From Streptomyces curacoi (GTDB lineage: Bacteria; Actinomycetota; Actinomycetes; Streptomycetales; Streptomycetaceae): DNA of 64,000 bases. Below, one piece after another: positions 53,170 to 61,884 of this stretch. Numbering within the stretch: position 1 is the stretch's first letter; each line of letters opens with the position of its first letter. The position numbers were made by a program, and so were the translations under genes. The DNA lies in the NCBI RefSeq assembly GCF_001513975.1, contig NZ_KQ947989.1, positions 496,001-560,000 of the forward strand, read 5' to 3'. The notes under the pieces were generated by a model. It did not search any database, was not told the DNA's origin, and saw nothing but the letters and a program-made list of their open reading frames with translations.

Positions 53170-56100
53170 TCAGAGTTCACAGCATCCCTCGCGGCGCATA
53201 CGGCGGCTCACCTCCAGCCACTCCTCCAGCCACTCCTCGGCCGCCTGCCGCTCTGTCGCGGCGTCGAGGGTGTCGGAGGTGTCGAGGGTGTCGAAGGCGT
53301 CCACCAGGTCCGCCTGCTCGAACAGGACGCCGCCGCGCAGGACCGCCACCGTCCGGATCAGGGTGGCGAAGTCGGTGAACGGGTCGCCGTCCACGACCGT
53401 GAGATCGGCGAGCTTGCCCTCCTCCAGGGTGCCCAGGTCGGCATCGGCGCCGAAGACGCGCGCGGGCAGCAGCGTGGCGGTGCGCAGCGCCTCGGCGGGC
53501 GACAGGCCGGCGCGGTGCAGGGCGCGCAGGGCCAGGTGCAGATGGAGTCCGACCGGGACGATCGGCTGGTCCGTGCCGAGGGCGACCAGACCCCCGCCGG
53601 CGAGGATCCGCCGGTAGACGTCCATCTCCCGCCCCAGCGTGGCCAGCTGGGCGTCGGTGGGCGGCTGTCCGGCCTGCTGGCGGACGAGCGCGGTGTCCCA
53701 CGGCGGCATGAGCGCGGTGACGCGTGGGTCGTCCGCGAGCGCGGGGTCGGCGCCCAGCAGGGCGATGGCCGTGAACGGGGTCGCGACGAGGTGGAAGCCG
53801 GTGGCGGTGTAGATCTCCTCGACGTCCTGGTAGGCACGCCCCGTCGCCGAGGTCGCGTGCCCGTACTCCAGGCGCTGCGTCGCCTGCAGATGGGTCGTCA
53901 GGTCCTGGCCCAGCTGCACCCCCGGCGTGCACAGGTGGCTGCCGCTGCGCACGCCGAGCCGCTGGTGTCCGAAGTCCGCGGCCTCCTTCATCACCCAGCC
54001 CGGGGCCCGTACGTACGTCTTCACGAAGTCCCAGTCCAGAGCCGCCCCGCGGGCCAGCGAGCGGCGCAGGCCGGCGCGGGTCCGGTGGGCGCGGCCCATG
54101 CTGTAGGCGACCCGCGCCCCGTCGAGCAGTTCCCCGGTGGTCAGCAGCCGGGGTCCGGCGAGGGCCCCGGCGGCGACCGCCTCCCGGATGCGGGCCTGTT
54201 CGTAGGCGAAGCCGCCCAGGGAGACGGCCGTCGTGATGCCGTACGCGAGCTGGAGTGCGGTCTGGCGGCCGCCGTACGTGGTCTGCCAGGGGTGGGTGTG
54301 CGCGTCCCACAGGCCCGGGATCACGGTGCGGTCGCTCGCGTCGACATGGTGTGCGGCCGGGTGGCGGCCGGTGCGGTGCGGGACCACTTCCGCGATACGG
54401 CCGTCGCGGATCACGACATCGATGTTCTCGCGTACGTCCGAGCCGGTGCCGTCCCAGAAACGGCCCGCGTGCACGACTGTGTCTGCCGGGCGGGGTCTGC
54501 GGTAGTCCAGTGGGACGCGGACGGTACGGGCCCTGCCGTCGGCGATGTCGATCAGGCGCAGGGTGCCCGCGGAGAGGTGGAGCAGGGTGCGGGCGTCGGC
54601 GGACCAGGACGGGTGGTCGGCGGGTTCGGTGGTGAGCGGGCGGGGCTCGCCGTCCGGGGTGCCGTCGGGCCGCACGGGCAGCAGCCACAGCGCCGACTCG
54701 GCGACCACGGCCATCCAGCGGCCGTCCGGGGACCAGACGGGGCCGGAGTCGTAGCGGTCGGAGAGGGAGGTGTGCGGGGCGAGTGCGTGCAGGGCGGCCG
54801 TGCCGGTGGCCGTGTCGATGACGCGGATGAGGTTGTAGCCCTCGCGGAAGCGCCGGCCCAGGCGGTTCCGGTCGCACAGCGCCACATACCGGCCGTCGGG
54901 CGACCAGCTGGGGCGGCCGGGCAGCCCGCCCGCGCCGAGCGGTGCGGCCAGGACCCGTTCGCCGCCGTCGGGCAGGTCGCGCACCACCAGGTTGCCGGAC
55001 ATGTCCAGGCAGGCCAGCCGCGCCCCGTCGGGCGACAGGGCGGGGAAGACACGGCCGCCCGCGGCGAGTACGGCCTCCGCGCCGGAGCGCAGGTCGCGGC
55101 GCCGTACGGTGAACAGTCCGTCGCGGTCGTCGGCGTAGACCAGCGCCGTGCCGTCGGGCGTCCAGGTCGGGGCCAGCACATAGCGGCTCGGGGGGACTTG
55201 GAGGACCTTGCGGGGTGCGCCGCCCCCGGTCGTCCCGGCGGTCCACAGCGCGTTGAGCGCGGCGAAGGCGACGCTGCGGCCGTCCGGTGACAGGGCGGGC
55301 AGGTGCAGCGCGCGGACGGGACGGATGCCGTCGCCCTCGAAGTCGTACATCTTCACCCGGTAGCGGGGCCGGTGCACGGGCAGCGTGGCCGTGAACGGGA
55401 TCTCCTCGCCGTCGCCGGGCGCGTCCGGGTCGATCAGCCGGAAGTGTCCGTCGACCGTCAGGAGCAGGCGCTCGTCGTCCGCCCAGCGGGGCGGTGCGGG
55501 GAGGACGTCGCCCCGCACGGCGACCGGCTCGCCGTCCACGACGAGGGTGCAGGAGGCCGCGGGCGAGGCCGTGGTGCGCAGATGGGCCAGGCGTCCGGCG
55601 GGTGACACGGCCGGGGTCATCACCTGGGCGCCGGAGTCATCGGTGTACTCGGTGGTGACCGGGCCCGAGCCGTCGGCGGCCACGGACGCGATGGTGGTCG
55701 CGCGCAGGGTGCCCGTGGCGGTGACGGCACCGCGCACGAAGAGCACGCGCTCCCCGTCGGGCGACCACGTCGGGTCGGAGTCCTCCCAGTCGGTGTCCTG
55801 CCCGGGACCTGGCTGGCCGGGGCGCCCGGTGAGCCGGGTCAGCGCTCCGGTGCGCACGTCCACGACCCAGACGCGGTACGGGGCGCCGGTCACGGTGTCG
55901 CCGCCCCGCTCGGAGGCGAACGCCATCCGGGTGCCGTCCGGCGACCAGGCCGGCCCCCGGTCGTCCCACGGCCCGTCGGTGAGCTGCCGCAGCCCGGTGC
56001 CGTCGGGCCGCAGGGTCCAGAGGTGGAAGCCTCCGTCGCGGTAGGCGCACACGACGAGGCGGCTGCCGTCGGGTGAGAACTGCGGGCGGGTGGGTTCGAG

Positions 56101-56373
56101 GCCGGGCTGGGTGAGCGGGACGGCGGTGCCGCCCTTGCGCGGGATGGACCAGAGCACGTTCTGGATCTCGGCGACCAGCCGGTCCCCCGAGGGGGCGAGG
56201 GTCGCAGAACCGCCCGTGGCGGCCGTGAAGGAGAGGGTGGTGGTGGCGGAGGCGGCGGCCGTGCCCGGCGTACCGACGGTGGCGAGTGCGGTGGCGGTGG
56301 CGGTGGCCTGGAGGAATCTGCGGCGGGAGAGCGGGCCGTAACCGGTGGCTTCCGAGGTGCCTTGGGTGTCCAA
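53170..56373 (-). CDS. Tat-exported amidohydrolase with N-terminal beta-propeller
   Basis: A 1067-residue protein. The N-terminal SRRRFLQATATATALA is a twin-arginine signal. Residues about 45-640 hold TolB/WD40-like propeller repeats (many SPDGxR, WSPDGxR units). Residues about 650-1030 are an amidohydrolase with WDAHTHPWQ (HxH metal ligands), DFVKTYVR (carboxylated Lys candidate), HLCTPG and ALGTDQP. The same architecture occurs in other actinobacterial secreted amidohydrolases. The TTG start has GGGAG six bases upstream. Substrate unknown; it should act outside the cell. Confidence 0.88.
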   Translation of the reverse strand: MDTQGTSEATGYGPLSRRRFLQATATATALATVGTPGTAAASATTTLSFTAATGGSATLAPSGDRLVAEIQNVLWSIPRKGGTAVPLTQPGLEPTRPQFSPDGSRLVVCAYRDGGFHLWTLRPDGTGLRQLTDGPWDDRGPAWSPDGTRMAFASERGGDTVTGAPYRVWVVDVRTGALTRLTGRPGQPGPGQDTDWEDSDPTWSPDGERVLFVRGAVTATGTLRATTIASVAADGSGPVTTEYTDDSGAQVMTPAVSPAGRLAHLRTTASPAASCTLVVDGEPVAVRGDVLPAPPRWADDERLLLTVDGHFRLIDPDAPGDGEEIPFTATLPVHRPRYRVKMYDFEGDGIRPVRALHLPALSPDGRSVAFAALNALWTAGTTGGGAPRKVLQVPPSRYVLAPTWTPDGTALVYADDRDGLFTVRRRDLRSGAEAVLAAGGRVFPALSPDGARLACLDMSGNLVVRDLPDGGERVLAAPLGAGGLPGRPSWSPDGRYVALCDRNRLGRRFREGYNLIRVIDTATGTAALHALAPHTSLSDRYDSGPVWSPDGRWMAVVAESALWLLPVRPDGTPDGEPRPLTTEPADHPSWSADARTLLHLSAGTLRLIDIADGRARTVRVPLDYRRPRPADTVVHAGRFWDGTGSDVRENIDVVIRDGRIAEVVPHRTGRHPAAHHVDASDRTVIPGLWDAHTHPWQTTYGGRQTALQLAYGITTAVSLGGFAYEQARIREAVAAGALAGPRLLTTGELLDGARVAYSMGRAHRTRAGLRRSLARGAALDWDFVKTYVRAPGWVMKEAADFGHQRLGVRSGSHLCTPGVQLGQDLTTHLQATQRLEYGHATSATGRAYQDVEEIYTATGFHLVATPFTAIALLGADPALADDPRVTALMPPWDTALVRQQAGQPPTDAQLATLGREMDVYRRILAGGGLVALGTDQPIVPVGLHLHLALRALHRAGLSPAEALRTATLLPARVFGADADLGTLEEGKLADLTVVDGDPFTDFATLIRTVAVLRGGVLFEQADLVDAFDTLDTSDTLDAATERQAAEEWLEEWLEVSRRMRREGCCEL

Positions 56374-56626
56374 AAGAGCTCCCAGTGCGCGGAGTTGGCA
56401 TGCCGGACAGGAGAGACCACTGGTGGCAACGTACGGGGTGGGGCCGGGTTACGGGTCCCGCCCCGGCGTTTCTCGACCGTTGCGGCCGCTCGACGTTGCG
56501 GCCGCTCGACGTTTCTCGGCCGTTGCCGGCCTTACGGCGCTTCCGGTTCGCCGCGCACCGCTCCGCCACGCACAGCTCCGCCGCCGAGAGCGCGGACGGG
56601 CGGGGACCGCGGGTATGGTCTTGATC

Positions 56627-57025
56627 ATGGCTGGTGAACGTGACCTGCAGAAACTGCTCAGCGGTATGCGCCCGGAGCTGAATCCGGGCCGCTATGTGTT
56701 CACCACGGTGGAGGGCGGCGTCCCCGCCGGAGTCACCCCGGTGGTCACGGTCGCCGAGCCGGAGGGCCGCACCTTGGTCGCCCGGCAGGAGGAGGCCGAC
56801 GCGGCGGGACTGGCCTACGACTACGTGGCCGGCTGGATCACGCTGCGCGTCCACTCGGCGCTGGAGGCGGTGGGCCTGACGGCCGCGGTCTCCCGGGCAC
56901 TCGCCGACGCCGGCCTGAGCTGCAACGTCGTCGCGGGCTTCCACCACGACCACCTGTTCGTGCCGGTCGAGGACGCCGGCCGGGCGGTGGCCGTGCTGGT
57001 GGACCTGGCGCGCCGCTCCGGCTGA
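56627..57025 (+). CDS. ACT-domain protein (ACT_7/DUF2241-type)
   Basis: A 132-residue cytosolic protein beginning GERDLQKLLSGMRPELNPGRYVFTTV and ending with an ACT-like half (YVAGWITLRVHSALEAVGLTAAVSRALADAGLSCNVVAGFHHDHLFV). Such proteins are proposed ligand-binding regulators but their function is unknown. No ribosome site is visible; translation may be leaderless or use an upstream ATG at 56615. Confidence 0.88.
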   Translation: MAGERDLQKLLSGMRPELNPGRYVFTTVEGGVPAGVTPVVTVAEPEGRTLVARQEEADAAGLAYDYVAGWITLRVHSALEAVGLTAAVSRALADAGLSCNVVAGFHHDHLFVPVEDAGRAVAVLVDLARRSG

Positions 57026-57027
57026 GG

Positions 57028-57618
57028 CTAGACCAGGAAGAGCAGTTGGACGGCGACGAGTACGTCGACCACGCCGCACCACTCGGCGAACGTTCGGGCG
57101 ACGACCCTGTCGAGCCACAGGTGCACGAAGTCCCAGACGCCGTGGCAGAACCAGCCGGCCGCGACCAGATACCGGCCCAGGTCCGGATCCACCGCCAGCC
57201 CGGCCGGCGCGAGCCCGCAGAAGACGAGCGCGCCCACGGCCTGGACCCCGAAGACGGCCCGTCCGTGCGGAGTCCCGCGCACGGCACCCCAGACCAGGAC
57301 GGCCAGCGCGAGGGCGACGAGGACCGTCGACGGGGCGACCGCGCCCTGGAGGGGAAGGGCGAACACGGCCACCAGCCCGGCCCCGAGCACCGGCCAGGTG
57401 GCGCGCGGGCTGCCGATCTGATGGACGATCAGATAGATCAGGGGCAGCAGCGGCAGGGTCTCCCCGAAGCCGCCCACGGCGTCGGCCACGTCCTGCGAGC
57501 CGGATCCGATCAGGTTGAGGGCGACGACCGCGGCGGCCAGCGCCGTCGGCCAGCGTCGCCTGAGCACCGCGGCCGGGTGCGGTCGCTCCGCCGTCGCGTG
57601 GGGTGTCGGGGTGGACAT
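57028..57618 (-). CDS. Hypothetical multi-pass membrane protein
   Basis: A 196-residue protein with five to six hydrophobic segments, no catalytic motif and a cytosolic His/Pro-containing N-terminus. Its stop is 3 bp from the ACT-protein stop. A small membrane protein gene lies upstream on the same strand. Function not recognised. Confidence 0.75.
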   Translation of the reverse strand: MSTPTPHATAERPHPAAVLRRRWPTALAAAVVALNLIGSGSQDVADAVGGFGETLPLLPLIYLIVHQIGSPRATWPVLGAGLVAVFALPLQGAVAPSTVLVALALAVLVWGAVRGTPHGRAVFGVQAVGALVFCGLAPAGLAVDPDLGRYLVAAGWFCHGVWDFVHLWLDRVVARTFAEWCGVVDVLVAVQLLFLV

Positions 57619-57678
57619 GGGGACCTCCGGGTTGTGAAGTCGTACGGGAGCGGCGAGTTCGCGCGGGAAGGCCACGGC

Positions 57679-57891
57679 TCACGGCGCACGGCCGCGATCG
57701 GGTGCGGCACGGCGGCTAACTGTCAGCGAGTCGGCCCTGACGACGTCCAGCCGGAGCAGCGGGAACAGCAGGAGCAGCGGCGCGAACATCACGGCGCACA
57801 TCTCCAGCGTGCTCGCCCAGCCATGACGACGGCGGCGCATCCAGACCGCCATCCCGACCGACATGTCGAACGCCATCTCCAGGGATGCCAT
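57679..57891 (-). CDS. Small membrane protein, possibly C-terminally truncated
   Basis: A short frame of 70 residues starting MASLEMAFDMSVGMAVWMRRRRHGWASTLEM and one strongly hydrophobic segment (MCAVMFAPLLLLFPLLRL). The opening looks like a known small streptomycete membrane protein family, in which more helices normally follow. Here the hydrophobic pattern stops and the tail (SRRAAPDRGRAP) is unlike the family. It could be a truncated copy. Moderate support: no classic ribosome site was confirmed. Confidence 0.5.
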   Translation of the reverse strand: MASLEMAFDMSVGMAVWMRRRRHGWASTLEMCAVMFAPLLLLFPLLRLDVVRADSLTVSRRAAPDRGRAP

Positions 57892-58056
57892 GCCTGCATG
57901 ACGGCTCTCCTCCGGTACGGGGGCGGGGTATCTGTTCGACACCTCCACCCTGTGCCGTGGCGAGGCGCACCGGCAGTGCCGAATCCCCCTGTGCGGACGT
58001 GGTGTTGTCACGTCCTCGCGTGACATCTGTCATGCGGCTTGAGCCACAATGACCGG

Positions 58057-59295
58057 ATGGGGGACGGGTCGATCGATCGCGAGGCGGCGGGGCTGCACAG
58101 CCTTGGCCGCTCCATGTGGTGGACCGTGCCGGGGATGACCGCGGGTGTCCTGGCCGTGTTCGTCGGCGAGTGGGTCCTCGACGGCGACGTCCCGCTGTGG
58201 GCCCGCGGCCCGGCCGCCGTCGCGCTGGCCGTCGAGGTGTGGGCGTGCGTCGTACTGCTGAGCCGACGGCTGGCACTCCTGCCGGTGTCCGACCCGCACC
58301 CCGGTGGACCGCCCTTGGGCCGACTGGCCATCGCGGCCGGGGCCGCGGTCGTGCTCGCGGCGCTCCCCCTGGCCCTGCGCGACTACGGGTTGTGGCCGGT
58401 CGCGCCCGCCCTGGTGGTGGCGATCGTCGCCACGTATCTCCCGCCGCGCCGCAGGCGGCTGCTGATCGCGGGCGCGGTGGTCCTCGCGCCGCTGCCCGGG
58501 GGCGTCGTGAGCCTGGCCGAGGGGGACGGGGAACTGGCGTACGCCACGCTGTTCCCGGCCGGGCTCGTCGCCTTCACGGCCTGGGTTACGCTCGGCCCGC
58601 TGTGGGCCTGGGACACGGCACGGCGGCTGCACGAAGCGCGGCGTCTGGAGGCGGAGCTGGCGGTCCGGGAGGAACGGCTGCGGTTCGCCGCCGAGCTGCA
58701 CGACATCCAGGGTCATCACCTCCAAGTGATCGCGCTGAAGAGCGAGTTGGCGGAACGGCTCGTCGAGCTGGACCCGGCGCGTGCCGCCGCGGAGATGAAG
58801 GAGGTACGGCGGCTGTCGGCGGACGCCCTCGGTGACACCCGTGCCGTGGTGCAGGGGTACCGTCGTACGACTTTGGACGACGAGATCACCAACGCGACCC
58901 GGGTGCTGGCCGCCGCCGGAATCGACGTGCGGACGACCCTGGATCCCGCCGCCGTGGCCCCCGGCCTCACCGACGCCGCCCGTCATCTCCTCGGCCTGGT
59001 GATGCGGGAGGCCACCACCAACGTGCTCCGGCACAGCAGGGCCGGGCAGGCCCGGGTCGACTACCGGATCGAGGGCGGTCTGGCCCGCCTGCGGGTGGCC
59101 AACGACGGCGCGGAGGAGCATCCCGCCGCCCTGGAGGGCACGGGGCTGCGCAGCCTCGCCGAGCGGCTGGGGGCGGCCGGCGGCGAGCTGACCTGGAACC
59201 ACGACAGCGACCGCTTCGCGGTCACGGCCGTACTGCCGGCGAAGTCCCCGCACGCGCCACACCCGCCGCACCCCACGGACGGAGCCGCCCGATGA
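58057..59295 (+). CDS. Sensor histidine kinase (DesK/NarL-type, HisKA_3)
   Basis: A 412-residue protein with five to six N-terminal membrane helices (residues about 20-185) and a cytosolic kinase. The phospho-accepting motif is ELHDIQGHHLQ with His215, followed by a HATPase part with REATTNVLRHS and GTGLRSLAERLGAAGG. The stimulus is unknown. It overlaps its response regulator gene by 4 bp (ATGA). Confidence 0.93.
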   Translation: MGDGSIDREAAGLHSLGRSMWWTVPGMTAGVLAVFVGEWVLDGDVPLWARGPAAVALAVEVWACVVLLSRRLALLPVSDPHPGGPPLGRLAIAAGAAVVLAALPLALRDYGLWPVAPALVVAIVATYLPPRRRRLLIAGAVVLAPLPGGVVSLAEGDGELAYATLFPAGLVAFTAWVTLGPLWAWDTARRLHEARRLEAELAVREERLRFAAELHDIQGHHLQVIALKSELAERLVELDPARAAAEMKEVRRLSADALGDTRAVVQGYRRTTLDDEITNATRVLAAAGIDVRTTLDPAAVAPGLTDAARHLLGLVMREATTNVLRHSRAGQARVDYRIEGGLARLRVANDGAEEHPAALEGTGLRSLAERLGAAGGELTWNHDSDRFAVTAVLPAKSPHAPHPPHPTDGAAR

Positions 59296-59894
59296 TCCGC
59301 CTGCTGATCGCCGACGACGAGGACCTGCTCAGAAGCGCCCTGGCCGCCCTGCTCACGCTGGAGCAGGACGTCACCGTCGTCGCCGAGGCGGCCACCTCCA
59401 CCGACGCGGTACGGCTGGCCCGCGAGCACCGCCCCGACATCGCCGTCCTCGACCTGGAGATGCCGCCGACCGACGGACTGCGGGCCGCCGAGGAGATCAG
59501 GGCCGAACTGCCCACGCATGTCGTCCTGGTGACGCGGCACGCCCGTCCTGCCGTACTGCGTCGGGCGCTGGCCGCCGGGGTACGCGGCTTCGTCCCCAAG
59601 ACGACCCCGGCGGCCCGGCTGGCGGAGATCATCCGCGACATCGCCGCCGGCCGCCGCTATGTGGACCCGGACATCGCCGCCTCGGCACTGACCGAGGACG
59701 ACTGCCCCCTGACCGAGCGCGAACTGGAGGTCCTGCGAGCGGCCCGGACCGGCGCGTCGATCGCCGAGATCGCCGCCCGCGTCCATCTGGCCCCCGGCAC
59801 GGTGCGCAACTACCTCTCCGCGGCCATGTCCAAGCTGGGCGTGCCGACCCGTCACGCGGCGGCGCACCGCGCCTGGGAGCAGGGGTGGATCTGA
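59292..59894 (+). CDS. Response regulator, NarL/LuxR type (DesR-like)
   Basis: A 200-residue regulator with a receiver domain (acidic Asp8-Asp9 pair, phospho-acceptor Asp54 in VLDLEMP) and a C-terminal LuxR-type helix-turn-helix (LTERELEVLRAARTGASIAEIAARVHLAPGTVRNYLSAAMSKLG). It is partnered with the kinase just upstream. Target genes are not obvious; the divergent small membrane genes are candidates. Confidence 0.94.
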   Translation: MIRLLIADDEDLLRSALAALLTLEQDVTVVAEAATSTDAVRLAREHRPDIAVLDLEMPPTDGLRAAEEIRAELPTHVVLVTRHARPAVLRRALAAGVRGFVPKTTPAARLAEIIRDIAAGRRYVDPDIAASALTEDDCPLTERELEVLRAARTGASIAEIAARVHLAPGTVRNYLSAAMSKLGVPTRHAAAHRAWEQGWI

Positions 59895-60007
59895 GGCCGC
59901 GCCGGCTGTCCGGAGCGAAAATTTCGCGGAATCCGGCGACTCTTTCCCGTGGGCGAGCGCCTGGCGCATAGTGAGGGCGCTGTCCTTCGACCCCACAGAG
60001 GAACGAG

Positions 60008-60718
60008 ATGACGCGGAAGAAGGCCCTGGTGGTCCGAGGCGGATGGGAGGGGCACCAGCCGGTCCGGGCCACGGAGTTGTTCCTGCCCTTCCTCCGCGGC
60101 AGCGGATACGACGTCAGGATCGAGGAGTCGACCGATGTCTACGCCGACGCCGCCGAGATGGCCCGCACCGATCTCGTCGTGCAGTGCGTCACGATGTCGG
60201 AGATCACCGCCGAGCAGCTGGCGGGGCTGAGCGCGGCGGTCGTGGCCGGCACCGGCTTCACCGGCTGGCACGGCGGCATCGCCGACTCGTTCCGCGCCTC
60301 CGCCGACTATCTGCACCTGGTGGGAGGGCAGTTCGCGGCCCACCCGGGCAAGGAGCCGTGCGCCCGCCGGGGAGTTCAGGAGGACAACTACCTGCCGCAC
60401 GTCGTCGCCATCACGGAGCTCGGCCGCGCCCACCCCGTCACCGCGGGCATCGAGGACTTCGAACTGGACACCGAGCAGTACTGGGTGCTCCACGACGACC
60501 TGATCGACGTCCTGGCCACCACCACCCATCCCACCCGGCCGTGGCAGCCCTGGCACCGGCCGGTCCGCTCGCCCGCGGTCTGGACCCGCCGATGGGGCGC
60601 CGGCCGCGTCGTGGTCACGACCCCGGGGCACAGCCTCGACGTGCTGGAGAACCCCAGCGTCCGCACCATCATCGAAAGGGGCATGCTGTGGGCGACCCGC
60701 ACCGCGTCGGCGTCGTAG
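60008..60718 (+). CDS. ThuA-family protein
   Basis: A 236-residue class-I amidotransferase-like protein with ALVVRGGWEGHQPVRATELF at the start and the ThuA-type blocks GTGFTGWHGGIADSFR and TEQYWVLHD. The Rhizobium ThuA protein is linked to trehalose and related disaccharide breakdown. It overlaps the downstream Gfo/Idh gene by 31 bp, a pairing commonly seen with ThuA genes. Confidence 0.9.
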   Translation: MTRKKALVVRGGWEGHQPVRATELFLPFLRGSGYDVRIEESTDVYADAAEMARTDLVVQCVTMSEITAEQLAGLSAAVVAGTGFTGWHGGIADSFRASADYLHLVGGQFAAHPGKEPCARRGVQEDNYLPHVVAITELGRAHPVTAGIEDFELDTEQYWVLHDDLIDVLATTTHPTRPWQPWHRPVRSPAVWTRRWGAGRVVVTTPGHSLDVLENPSVRTIIERGMLWATRTASAS

Positions 60719-61821
60719 GTCTCGGAGTCATCTCCCGCGCGTACCTGGACACGCTCGTCGGCCGTCCCGCGCTGCGCGTCACCGCGGTCGCCGACCTCGA
60801 CGCCGCCCGGTCGGCGGCGGTCGCCGCCGAACTGCCCGGCGTCGAGGCGATGTCCGTCGAGTCGTTGCTGAGCAGCCCGGACGTGGACACGGTGCTGAAC
60901 CTCACCGTCCCCGCCGCCCATGCCGAGATCGCCCTCGGCGCGATCCGTCACGGCAAGAGCGTCTACGGGGAGAAGCCGCTGGCCGCCGACTTCCCTGCCG
61001 CCCAGGCCGTCATGGCGGCCGCCGACCGGGCAGCGGTCGGTGTGGGGTGCGCGCCGGACACCGTGCTCGGCACAGGCATCCAGACGGCGCGGGCGGCGGT
61101 GGCGGCGGGGAGCGTCGGACGCCCCCTGTTCGCCTCGGCCGTGCTGGTCACGCCGGGACACGAACGCTGGCATCCCCACCCCGACTTCTACTACGCCTTG
61201 GGGGGCGGCCCGCTGCTGGACATGGGGCCGTACTACCTCACCTCGCTGGTCCATCTGCTGGGCCCGGTGCGTGCCGTGATCGGGGCGTCCAGCCGGCTGC
61301 GCGCCGAGCGCGTCATAGGTTCCGGGCCGCGTGCGGGCGAGCGGATACCGGTCGAGGTGGACAGTCATGTCTCCGGGGTGCTGGAGCATGCGAGCGGGGC
61401 CCTGACGACGATCACGACGAGCTTCGACGGTGTCACCAGCACGGCCGCGCCGATCGAGGTCCACGGCGAGACGGGGACGCTGGCGGTGCCGGATCCGAAC
61501 CACTTCGACGGTGCGGTACGGCTCTTCGAACTCGGCGGCACCGAGTGGCGCACGCTGCCGCCCTCGGCGGGTTACGCCGACGGCGCACGGGGCGTCGGTC
61601 TGCTCGACTTCATCGCCGCCGACGGGCGACGGGCGCCCCGCGCGAGCGGCGAACTCGCCCTGCATGTGCTGGAGACGATGAGCGCCCTGCTCCGCTCGTC
61701 GGCCGAGGGGCGGCGCATCGAGCTGACGACGTCGGCGAAGCCGCCCGCCCTTGTTCCGCTGACGGCGGCCGAGGAGTGGCGAGGAGAGGAGACGGCGTCC
61801 GCCGGCCCCGCGGCGCGGTGA
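60688..61821 (+). CDS. Gfo/Idh/MocA-family oxidoreductase (ThuB-like)
   Basis: A 377-residue enzyme with the Rossmann motif VGVVGLGVISRAYLDTL, the EKP motif in YGEKPLAADF and YYALGGGPLLDMGPYYLTSLVHLLG. It presumably works with ThuA on a sugar or sugar-acid. GTG 60688 was chosen because AAAGGGG lies six to seven bases upstream and the family N-terminus begins there. It overlaps the ThuA gene by 31 bp. Confidence 0.9.
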   Translation: MGDPHRVGVVGLGVISRAYLDTLVGRPALRVTAVADLDAARSAAVAAELPGVEAMSVESLLSSPDVDTVLNLTVPAAHAEIALGAIRHGKSVYGEKPLAADFPAAQAVMAAADRAAVGVGCAPDTVLGTGIQTARAAVAAGSVGRPLFASAVLVTPGHERWHPHPDFYYALGGGPLLDMGPYYLTSLVHLLGPVRAVIGASSRLRAERVIGSGPRAGERIPVEVDSHVSGVLEHASGALTTITTSFDGVTSTAAPIEVHGETGTLAVPDPNHFDGAVRLFELGGTEWRTLPPSAGYADGARGVGLLDFIAADGRRAPRASGELALHVLETMSALLRSSAEGRRIELTTSAKPPALVPLTAAEEWRGEETASAGPAAR

Positions 61822-61884
61822 GGCGGACGGGTGGGCGCAGCCGCGGCGGCGGATCGCCGCCCGGGTGCATGAGTGTCCCGGGTG

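Noticed and set aside
61847..61861. GCGGCG-GAT-CGCCGC hairpin as a terminator between convergent genes
   Set aside because: Stem of 6 bp with no T-run; too weak to call in such GC-rich DNA.
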